Source: Ventricola sp051883735 (GTDB lineage Bacteria; Bacillota; Clostridia; Christensenellales; Aristaeellaceae). From it: DNA of 14,253 nt. Where the stretch lies: positions 1-14,253 of the forward strand of contig JBJEUH010000164.1 of the NCBI GenBank assembly GCA_051883735.1, read 5' to 3'. How positions within the stretch are numbered: the stretch's first letter is position 1; each line of letters starts with the position of its first letter. The notes under the pieces are model-generated. The model ran no database searches. It was not told the origin of the DNA and saw only the letters and a program-made list of their open reading frames with translations. A program made the translations under genes and the position numbers. This document shows positions 5,480 to 11,745 of the stretch, piece after piece.

Positions 5480-6094
5480 TTATCTGCCGGTAATCCGATT
5501 CCACAGATCGCCGAAGTCATCGGCCAGCTCGTCAAGGCCGGTCGCGTTTGCGAGGCGTTCGCCCAGGCCCTTGACCTGGCCATAGAGTGTATCGTCGTCG
5601 GTGATCTCGATGTCCTTAAGACCGTCGTCCACCTTCTGCACCGCCTGGACGATCATCTGCTTCATGCGGTCGTCCAGGCCCGCCTGATACTGATCCTCAA
5701 ACTCGACGGCCACCAGCACGCGGGAATTGCTGTCGATGACGACCTCCGCATCGTCGATCTCGCTGATGCGCTCAACCGCATCGGCGATCTTCTCCGCCAG
5801 CCGGTCGGCCTGCGCCGGGGTCATCGCCGTCGCGTTGCCGGTCACATCCGTGCCGTTCGCCGCGCCCGCCGTCGTGCCGGTCTGCGCGCCCACCGCTGCG
5901 CCGTTGTTCATGTCCGGGGACATCTCCGGCGAGACCGTCGCGCCGCTTTCCGGGGCGTTCGTCGTCGCCATCGGGCTGTTGGTCATGATCGGGGCCGCCG
6001 TCGCTGTCGTGCCGCTGGCCGTGCGCGCCGCGCAGCCGCTGAGCACCATGCCTGCCATGACGATGCACAGCAGGGCCAAAATACCTTTTTTCAC
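5480..6094 (-). CDS. YhcN/YlaJ-family sporulation lipoprotein
   Basis: 204 residues from a GTG start at 6094. A lipoprotein signal peptide is clear: KK at 2-3, a hydrophobic run to residue 17, and lipobox LSGC with Cys21 as the lipidated residue. Residues 22 to about 95 are a low-complexity Thr/Ala/Gly/Met/Asn linker. Residues about 97-204 match the YhcN/YlaJ domain: an amphipathic helix with IADAVERI, then IDDAEVVIDSNSRVLVAVEF, and a late ITDDDTLYGQV. Family members are found in spore membranes and some affect germination or outgrowth. GAGGAGG eight bases upstream of GTG 6094 sets the start; a longer frame running in from 6193 would add 33 residues before the signal peptide and lacks support. 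It lies 77 bases downstream of the kinase gene, so it may share its message or have its own sporulation promoter. I could not establish one. Confidence 0.87.
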   Translation of the reverse strand: MKKGILALLCIVMAGMVLSGCAARTASGTTATAAPIMTNSPMATTNAPESGATVSPEMSPDMNNGAAVGAQTGTTAGAANGTDVTGNATAMTPAQADRLAEKIADAVERISEIDDAEVVIDSNSRVLVAVEFEDQYQAGLDDRMKQMIVQAVQKVDDGLKDIEITDDDTLYGQVKGLGERLANATGLDELADDFGDLWNRITGR

Positions 6095-6171
6095 TGGATT
6101 CGCCTCCTCGCCGCTATTGTGCGCCGGGGCGCGGAAAAGTATCAGCGTTTTGCGAGGAAAAATTTGCCGTG

Positions 6172-7641
6172 TCATTCGCCGTAGAACGTGCATCCGCCGA
6201 TGAACTCGCGCAGGATCGACGTCGGCGGGATCTCATTTTCCTCCTCCATGTCCTTGAAGTAGTGCAGGAATTTGCACAGCCGCCGCGCGCGGACATAATA
6301 CGGGCTGTCCTCGCCGATCTCGCAGAGCAGCGGATACGCGTACTTTTTGAGCACGGCGATCTCGTAGAGCAGCGACGTGTTGAACATCACGTCCGCCCTC
6401 TCCTGGAACGGGAAGATGTACTTCTCCTCGCCCGCGCGCACCTTGTCCCACATCTGCATCGTCTCCAGCGCGTTGGTCGCGCGGGTGCGGTGGTCGCGCA
6501 CCATGCGGCGCATGAGCCGCACGTCCGTCGTCCGGATGCGATTATGGCAGTCGAGGTTCAGCTGCGTGAGCGCGCTGACGTACACGCGGAACTTGAGCTC
6601 GCTGGGGATATCGCAGCTCAGCGCGTCGTTGAGGCCGTGGATGCCCTCGACGATGAGGATATCCTCCCCGGAAATCGAGAGCTTCACGCCCTTTTCCTCG
6701 CGGCGCTTGGTGTAGAACGAGTAGCGCGGCAGCTCCACCTCGCGCCCGGCCAGCAGATCGATGAGCTGCTCGTTGAACAGCGGCACGTCGATCGCCTCCA
6801 GGCACTCGAGATCCGGCGAGCCGTCCGGATTTTTGGGCACGTCTTCCCGGTTCAGGTAGTAATCGTCCAGCGAGATGGCCACCGGATGCTTGCCGCTCAC
6901 CCGCAGCTGCACGGACAGCCGGTTGGCGAACGTCGTCTTGCCGCTCGAGGACGGCCCGGCGATGAACACCACGCGCGCGCCGCGCGCCACGATGCGCTCG
7001 GCGATGCCCGCGATGACGCGCTCCTGCAGGGCCTCGCTCACGCGGATGAACGTGCGGCCCTCGCCCCGGGCGATGAGGTCGTTGAGGTCCGCCGCCGTCT
7101 CGCAGCGCAGGATGCGGGAGTGCTCGTTCGCCTCCGCATAGGTGCGCATGAGCTGCGGGCGCTCCACAAACGGCGCGGGCGGGCCGGACAGGTCGTCGCC
7201 CGGCAGCAGCAGCACCATGCCCGGATAGTAAAACCGCAGCGCAAACCGGTCGATCTCGCCGGTCAACTTCGCCATATCGCCGTAGAAATACTCGCTCAGG
7301 CCGTCGCAGGTGTACACGTCAAAGTAATCAAACGGGCGGTATCCGAGCAGGCGCACGGTGTCCATCTGTCCCTGCGAGGCGAAGTAGGCGATCGCCTGCT
7401 CGCGCGTCCAGCGGGACTTGACGATCGGCAGGTTCCGCGCAGAAATCTCGTGCATCTTCGCCTCGATCCTGCGCACCAGCGCCGCCGTCAGACTCACCCC
7501 GGATACGTTCATGTACACGCCCTGTCCGATGCTGTGCTCCACGCGCAGCTGTGCGCCCGGACACACGTCGCGCAGGGCCAGCAGCAGAATCAGCCGGGCG
7601 CTGCGCTCATAGATTCTTCGTTTTTCCTCGTATTGCAGCAT
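6172..7641 (-). CDS. Uridine-kinase-like nucleoside kinase with ThrRS-type accessory domain, TGS domain absent
   Basis: 489 residues. The C-terminal half is a P-loop kinase of the uridine kinase/phosphoribulokinase family: Walker A GPSSSGKTT at 229-237, DDYY at 259-262, and VEGIHGLN at 331-338. The N-terminal part (about 25-200) resembles the second additional domain of threonyl-tRNA synthetase, including VEHSIGQGVYMNV (34-46). Clostridial relatives, as I know them, are near 550 residues because a TGS domain precedes this; here the protein begins directly at the linker. The start at ATG 7641 is firm: AAAGGAGGT lies seven bases upstream, and the frame extends only 16 more codons upstream, through repeat copy D. 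Presumed activity is phosphorylation of uridine or cytidine, but the substrate of this fused subfamily is not settled. Neighbours are the HI0933-type flavoprotein upstream and the spore lipoprotein downstream. Confidence 0.88.
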   Translation of the reverse strand: MLQYEEKRRIYERSARLILLLALRDVCPGAQLRVEHSIGQGVYMNVSGVSLTAALVRRIEAKMHEISARNLPIVKSRWTREQAIAYFASQGQMDTVRLLGYRPFDYFDVYTCDGLSEYFYGDMAKLTGEIDRFALRFYYPGMVLLLPGDDLSGPPAPFVERPQLMRTYAEANEHSRILRCETAADLNDLIARGEGRTFIRVSEALQERVIAGIAERIVARGARVVFIAGPSSSGKTTFANRLSVQLRVSGKHPVAISLDDYYLNREDVPKNPDGSPDLECLEAIDVPLFNEQLIDLLAGREVELPRYSFYTKRREEKGVKLSISGEDILIVEGIHGLNDALSCDIPSELKFRVYVSALTQLNLDCHNRIRTTDVRLMRRMVRDHRTRATNALETMQMWDKVRAGEEKYIFPFQERADVMFNTSLLYEIAVLKKYAYPLLCEIGEDSPYYVRARRLCKFLHYFKDMEEENEIPPTSILREFIGGCTFYGE

Positions 7642-7656
7642 GCGGTTACCTCCTTT

Positions 7657-7717
7657 TTGGGGCTCTGCCCCAAACCCCGCAAGGGACATTGTCCCTTGAC
7701 CCTTCTTCGCTTCGCGC
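7657..7717 (-). repeat. Dispersed 3' intergenic element, copy D
   Basis: On the minus strand: GCGCGAAGCGAAGAAGGG, hairpin 1 CAAGGGAC-AAT-GTCCCTTG (7698-7680), a CGGGGTT linker, and hairpin 2 TTGGGGC-AGA-GCCCCAA (7673-7657). Hairpin 1 differs from copies B and C at several paired positions, with both strands changed. It follows the flavoprotein gene by 56 bases, and its last hairpin ends three bases before the GGAGG of the kinase gene (7649-7653), so it is also a 5' leader element. Confidence 0.87.
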
Positions 7718-7743
7718 TGGATAAAGTGTTTTAGATAAAGGAA

Positions 7744-7767
7744 GCCCTCCCGGCTCGCAGGGAGGAC
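7744..7767 (-). terminator. Hairpin terminator after the HI0933-family gene
   Basis: On the minus strand GTCCTCCC (7767-7760) pairs with GGGAGGGC (7751-7744) through seven Watson-Crick pairs and one G-U, with an 8-base loop. AAAAG precedes it and TTCCTTTAT follows it, a weak U tract. It starts six bases after the flavoprotein stop. On the plus strand the hairpin is followed by TTTTCTTT, but no rightward gene lies nearby. Confidence 0.6.
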
Positions 7768-7773
7768 TTTTCT

Positions 7774-9042
7774 TTAAGCTTCTGTAACGTATGCCGCCGC
7801 ACTCCTGCCTGCCAGCGCGCCCGTGGAAAAGGCGATCTGCAGGTTGAAGCCGCCGGTGTGCGCGTCCACGTCCAGCACCTCGCCGGCAAAGAACAGGCCC
7901 GGCGCGAGCTTGCTCATCATGGTGCCCGGATTGACCTCCCGGACCTCCACGCCGCCGCGCGTGACGATCGCCTCCTCGATCGGCCGCGTGCCGGTCACAG
8001 GAAGCGGCAGCGCCTTGAGGTTCCTCGCGATTGCCGCGCGCTGCTCGCGCGTGATCTGGTTGATCGGCTGCTCGGGCGACAGGCCGCACAGCTGCGCGAA
8101 CACCGGGCCCATGCGCGCGGGCATCAGCGTCACCAGCACGGAGGACAGCTGCCTGCGCACGTTTTCCGCGAATTCGCGCTGAAGCCGCAGGTCCACCTGC
8201 TCGGGCGTCAGCCCCGGCTTCATGTCCAGCGTCACCCGGACGGCGGACACATCCTCCGGCAGGTGGCTGCTCAGCTCGATGATCAGCGGGCCGCTCACGC
8301 CGAAGTGCGTAAAGAGCATCTCGCCCAGCTCGTCGTAGATTTTCTTCTTGCCCAGCTGCGCGCAGACGCGCACGTTCTTGAGCGACAGCCCCATCAGCAG
8401 CCTGGGCCACTTTTCCTCGATCGTCAGGCCCACCAGCGAGCCGGAGAGCGGCGTGATGGTGTGCCCGTTTTCCCTGGCGAACGCGTAGCCGTCGCCGGTG
8501 GAGCCGGTGGAGGGATAGGACAGGCCGCCGGTGGCGATCACAACCGCCCTCGCGTGCAGCGTGCCGCCGCCGTCAAGCGCCACGCAGAAGCCGCCGTCCT
8601 CCCGGCGCACGCCGGAAACCGCCGTATTCAGCTCCACCTGCACGCCCGCGTCCCTCATGCCCCGGGCAAAGGCCCGCGTCACGTCGCTCGCCTTGTCGCT
8701 CACGGGGAAGACGCGGTTGCCGCGCTCCACCTTCGTCTCCGTGCCCAGCATGGACAAAAGAGAGGTCACGTCCTCATGACCGAACTGCCGCACGGCCGCG
8801 TTGAGGAACTTGCCGTTGCGCGGCACCTGGCGGAAGAAGTCCTCGGCGTCGCAGGCGTTCGTCACGTTGCAGCGGCCCTTGCCGGTGATGTAGATCTTCT
8901 TGCCCAGCTTTTCGTTCTTTTCCAGCAGCGTCACCCGCGCGCTCGCCCAGGCGGCCTGCAGCGCGGCCATCATGCCCGCCGCGCCGCCGCCGATGACGAT
9001 GACGTCAAGCCTTGTCTTTTCCAACATAGACCCTGTATTCAT
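7774..9042 (-). CDS. HI0933/YhiN-family FAD-dependent oxidoreductase
   Basis: 422 residues. A flavoprotein of unknown substrate from the HI0933 (BaiN-like, YhiN) family. A Rossmann dinucleotide fold opens at residues 13-32 with GGGAAG (18-23), and Glu41 ends the second strand where the ribose of FAD binds. The family box GKGRCNVTN lies at 54-62, and the C-terminal FAD-contact segment HTGGFNLQIAFSTG is near 394-407. Length is usual for the family. The start at ATG 9042 is preferred because GGAAGG lies eight bases upstream; ATG 9027 is possible but has only AGGGT before it. With 9042 the gene overlaps the end of the RpiR-type regulator by 38 bases, which implies cotranscription and translational coupling. 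A hairpin terminator follows. Some members act in bile-acid reduction, but nothing here supports that activity. Confidence 0.92.
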   Translation of the reverse strand: MNTGSMLEKTRLDVIVIGGGAAGMMAALQAAWASARVTLLEKNEKLGKKIYITGKGRCNVTNACDAEDFFRQVPRNGKFLNAAVRQFGHEDVTSLLSMLGTETKVERGNRVFPVSDKASDVTRAFARGMRDAGVQVELNTAVSGVRREDGGFCVALDGGGTLHARAVVIATGGLSYPSTGSTGDGYAFARENGHTITPLSGSLVGLTIEEKWPRLLMGLSLKNVRVCAQLGKKKIYDELGEMLFTHFGVSGPLIIELSSHLPEDVSAVRVTLDMKPGLTPEQVDLRLQREFAENVRRQLSSVLVTLMPARMGPVFAQLCGLSPEQPINQITREQRAAIARNLKALPLPVTGTRPIEEAIVTRGGVEVREVNPGTMMSKLAPGLFFAGEVLDVDAHTGGFNLQIAFSTGALAGRSAAAYVTEA

Positions 9043-9871
9043 CCCAGATTCCTTCCATCAGACGGAAATGCTCGCTGAGCTCCTCCTTGCGGCGCAGGCC
9101 CAGCGCGACGATCAGCGCGTTGATGACCGACAGCGGAGCCGCCATGGAATCCACGAACGAAGCCATGTCCGTGCGGGCGGTGAGGCACACGGTGCTCGCC
9201 GCACAGATCGGGGACATCGGGCCGTCGGTCAGGCCGACGACCTGCGCGCCGCGCGCCTTGGCGAAGCTCATCGCCTCCAGGGTACGCGTCGAATAGCGCG
9301 GGAAGCTGATGCCAAAGAGCAGGTCGGTCTCGTTGATGCGGCTGATCTGCTCGAACACGTCGCCGCTCGCCTCGGAGACGATGCGGACGTTGTCGAAGAT
9401 GAAGTTGAGGTAATAGGCCAGGAACTGCGCAATCGGTGCCGCAGAGCGAAGGCCCATCACATAGATATGGCGCGCGCCGATGATCTTGTCGACCACCTCA
9501 TCGAACGCCTGCGCGTCGATCTCCTCGGTGGTGGTGCGGATGTTCTGCATATCGGCATGCAGAACGGTGCGCAGCACCTCGCTCTGGTCGATGTCGGTGG
9601 CCATTTCAAAGCGCTGCACGGCGGTCAGCCAATGACGGACAAGCTCCTGCAGGGCGCGCTGAAGCTGCGGATAGCCCTCGTAGCCCATCGCCGAGGCAAA
9701 GCGCACGACGGTGCTCTCGCTGACGCCCACCTTCTCGCCCAGCTTGGACGCGGTCATGAAGACCGCCTTGTCGTAATGCTCCACGATGTATTCGGCAATC
9801 TTTCGGTGGCCCTTGCTCAGGCGCTTTCCGGACTGATTGAGCCGGCGCATCATGTCCTGCATATCCTGCAT
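9005..9871 (-). CDS. MurR/RpiR-family transcriptional regulator with SIS domain
   Basis: 288 residues, the usual size. The N-terminal helix-turn-helix domain spans about 1-77, with the recognition motif at 40-63 (TASKLGEKVGVSESTVVRFA). The C-terminal SIS domain covers about 125-260 and includes IYVMGLRSAAP (136-146) and ISFPRYSTRTLE (188-199), the sugar-phosphate-binding type. It presumably senses a phosphosugar, but no sugar-catabolic genes are adjacent, so its targets are unknown. The start at ATG 9871 follows AGGAGGT by about ten bases. The reading frame stays open well upstream into the surE region, but the promoter at 9919-9947 and the surE terminator rule that extension out. The N-terminus MQDMQDMM offers four in-frame ATGs. 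The gene overlaps the flavoprotein downstream by 38 bases. Confidence 0.92.
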   Translation of the reverse strand: MQDMQDMMRRLNQSGKRLSKGHRKIAEYIVEHYDKAVFMTASKLGEKVGVSESTVVRFASAMGYEGYPQLQRALQELVRHWLTAVQRFEMATDIDQSEVLRTVLHADMQNIRTTTEEIDAQAFDEVVDKIIGARHIYVMGLRSAAPIAQFLAYYLNFIFDNVRIVSEASGDVFEQISRINETDLLFGISFPRYSTRTLEAMSFAKARGAQVVGLTDGPMSPICAASTVCLTARTDMASFVDSMAAPLSVINALIVALGLRRKEELSEHFRLMEGIWDEYRVYVGKDKA

Positions 9872-9918
9872 ATCGGTTTCGACCTCCTGAAGAAGACAGT
9901 CTGCATAGTTGTGCCCCC

Positions 9919-9947
9919 ATTTTATCAAAACTACGAAAAAAATGCAA
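9919..9947 (-). promoter_or_regulatory. Promoter of the RpiR-type regulator
   Basis: On the minus strand, TTGCAT (9947-9942), a 17-base spacer, then TAAAAT (9924-9919) preceded by an extended -10 TG. The -35 is weak but the -10 is good. Its -35 lies inside the 3' arm of the surE terminator, so terminator and promoter are physically interlocked. Transcription should start near 9912, about 40 bases before ATG 9871. Confidence 0.65.
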
Positions 9948-9968
9948 GAAGTTTTCCCCTTCTTGCAT
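9936..9968 (-). terminator. Intrinsic terminator of surE, also a perfect palindrome over the rpiR -35
   Basis: Perfect 10-bp arms ATGCAAGAAG and CTTCTTGCAT (9942-9951 and 9959-9968) with a 7-base loop, followed on the minus strand by TTTTTT (9941-9936). It begins 19 bases after the surE stop. The same palindrome covers the -35 of the next gene, so it could also act as an operator. Confidence 0.85.
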
Positions 9969-9987
9969 CGTTTTCTTGAATTCTCCG

Positions 9988-10719
9988 TCAAATCAGCGCA
10001 TCCCAGGCATTTGTGGCGGCGCAGTCCGTCATATCTGCCCGGATGACCGTCACGGTCGCGTAGCCCTGTGTCAGCTTGGTGTAGTCCTCGCTCTGCCGTC
10101 TCTGGGCGTCCACCTCGCCGCTGAGCACATAGCTCATGCTCCCCGGCGCTTCGGGCACATAGGACTCCGTGTAGTGCAGCTGCTCCAGCCTGGCCGTCAC
10201 AAGGCCGCGAATCTCGTCGCACTCGGGATAGTTGAGGCTGAGCACGCTCAGCGGCTCCAGCGGATGCGCCCGCATCGTCTCAAACACCTGCACGGCCAGC
10301 GCAGCCGCCCTTGCATAGTCCTTGCGCGCCGCCATCTGGGAGACGGCCATCGCGGGCCTGCCGCAGATCGCGCCCTCCATCGCCGCGGCCACCGTGCCGG
10401 AATACAGCACGTCCGTGCCGACGTTGAGGCCATGGTTGACGCCGGAGACGACCGCCTCCGCCTCGGGGCACAGCACCGTCAGGCCCAGCTTCACGCAGTC
10501 CGCCGGCGTGCCGCTGATGGCATACGCCCTGGCCGCGCCATGAAGCGCCGTCTCCTTCACGTCGATCCGCCGGCCGATGGTCAGGCTGTGGCTGGCCGCG
10601 GAGCGCTGGCTGTCCGGCGCGCAGACGATCACCTCGTAGCCCGCCCCGGCAAACGCCTGCACCAGCGCGGCGATGCCCGGCGCGAAGACGCCGTCATCAT
10701 TGGAAATCAAAATCTTCAT
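9988..10719 (-). CDS. surE: 5'/3'-nucleotidase SurE
   Basis: 243 residues. A cytoplasmic metal-dependent phosphatase acting on nucleoside monophosphates. It opens with the family signature MKILISNDDG, Asp8 and Asp9 being metal ligands, followed by APDSQRSAASHSLT (35-48), with Ser40 near the third ligand, and SGVNHGLNVG (92-101), with Asn95 as the fourth. All expected ligands are present. ATG 10719 is chosen over the in-frame ATG 10725 because the family starts at this Met and AGGA lies nine bases upstream; the difference is two residues. The gene follows the second VanW gene by about 12 bases and is probably in its operon. It ends before a strong terminator. Confidence 0.94.
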   Translation of the reverse strand: MKILISNDDGVFAPGIAALVQAFAGAGYEVIVCAPDSQRSAASHSLTIGRRIDVKETALHGAARAYAISGTPADCVKLGLTVLCPEAEAVVSGVNHGLNVGTDVLYSGTVAAAMEGAICGRPAMAVSQMAARKDYARAAALAVQVFETMRAHPLEPLSVLSLNYPECDEIRGLVTARLEQLHYTESYVPEAPGSMSYVLSGEVDAQRRQSEDYTKLTQGYATVTVIRADMTDCAATNAWDALI

Positions 10720-10731
10720 CCGCATTCATCC

Positions 10732-11745
10732 TCATTTGTCCTCATAATCGCGGAACAGGAACGCCGTCATCACGCCGTCCAGGCTCTCAAACTCGATGCG
10801 CAGCGCATACGGCAGCACATTGCGCACGATCAGGTCGCTGTTGGTGCCCACGGTCGCGTCAAAGCCTGCCGGCAGGTAGCTCACGCCGCCCTGCGAATGC
10901 CAGTTCATCTCCTCGATGACCATCGGCACGCGCAGCACGATGTTGTAAAACGTGGAGCACACCTGGCACACGCCGCCGCCGTAGCCCATCTCGCTCTCGC
11001 CCGAGAGAATCGGTGCGGAGCGATAGCCGTTTTCCTTGGTATACGGGCCGCATACGGCGTTGAAGGAGAACGTCTCGCCCGCCTCCACGCGGATGCCCGT
11101 CAGGCGCTGGGTCGCCAGGGCGATGTTGTACAGCCTGCCGGCGTTGCCCTCCTTGTTCAGGCTCGTCGTGTAGAACGTCGTGAACGCGTAGAGCAGGTCG
11201 CCCGGCTGCGCCTCGTCCCACGGCACAAAATCGTATATCCTGAGATTCTCGGTCTTGACGCTCACGCTGTCCGGCTCGCGCCTGTACGGGAAGTACGCGC
11301 GTTCGTCTTCAATCCGCTCGATGGAGAGCCAGGAGCCCTCGCTCACCTCGATGGGATACCGGTATCCCTCCGGCTTGAAGGAGATATCCTTGAGCACATA
11401 GCCGACCGCGACGTGCCGGCTCGTGCCCGGCATCGGTCCGGCAAACGGGTCCTTGCGCTGCACCATCTCGACGAACTTGGTCTGCACATAGCCCTGCCGC
11501 CCGTCAAAGTCGATGCGCGTCCAGGTGCGCCCCTTCGCGTAGACGTCCACCACGCGGCCCGCCTCGATGGTGCCCAGCACCGCCGCCTTCTCGTCGCCCC
11601 AGCGGTACACGGTCATCTTCTTGCCGATGGTGCCGTAGAAGAGCGCCTCTTCCTGCTCCTCCTCGCCCATGCCGGCCGCCGCAGAGATCGCCAGCAGCAG
11701 CATGAGCGCCAGCAGCAAGGCGGCCGCCCGCATCATCCCGTGCAT
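10732..11745 (-). CDS. Secreted SH3b-VanW protein, shorter paralogue
   Basis: 337 residues. Signal peptide at 1-24 (hydrophobic core LLLALMLLLAISAAA). One bacterial SH3-like domain spans about 35-95 (VYRWGDEKAAVLGTIEAGRV, then WTRIDFDGRQGYV). A less conserved middle part runs to 175, then the VanW domain at about 180-320, with GETFSFNAVCGPYT at 223-236 and GYGGGVCQVCSTFYN at 254-268. The usual VanW box is GGGxCQxSTT; here the residue two after Gln is Cys263 rather than Ser, giving an added Cys next to the conserved Cys260. VanW was named from vancomycin-resistance clusters, but its activity is unknown and this context gives no link to resistance. The ATG overlaps the stop of the longer paralogue (TGATG), so it is translationally coupled. 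Confidence 0.9.
   Translation of the reverse strand: MHGMMRAAALLLALMLLLAISAAAGMGEEEQEEALFYGTIGKKMTVYRWGDEKAAVLGTIEAGRVVDVYAKGRTWTRIDFDGRQGYVQTKFVEMVQRKDPFAGPMPGTSRHVAVGYVLKDISFKPEGYRYPIEVSEGSWLSIERIEDERAYFPYRREPDSVSVKTENLRIYDFVPWDEAQPGDLLYAFTTFYTTSLNKEGNAGRLYNIALATQRLTGIRVEAGETFSFNAVCGPYTKENGYRSAPILSGESEMGYGGGVCQVCSTFYNIVLRVPMVIEEMNWHSQGGVSYLPAGFDATVGTNSDLIVRNVLPYALRIEFESLDGVMTAFLFRDYEDK

Noticed and set aside
6095..6171. A possible sporulation-sigma promoter before the lipoprotein gene (TGATAC, 17 bases, CACAATA on the minus strand)
   Set aside because: The -10-like word fits the loose CAnnnTA pattern, but the -35 does not match the sigma-G or sigma-F consensus, and the spacer is a GC-rich palindrome. 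The match is too weak to call.
6095..6193. A longer spore lipoprotein starting at ATG 6193
   Set aside because: It would place 33 charged residues before a clear lipoprotein signal peptide and overlap the end of the kinase gene. GTG 6094 has GAGGAGG at good spacing.
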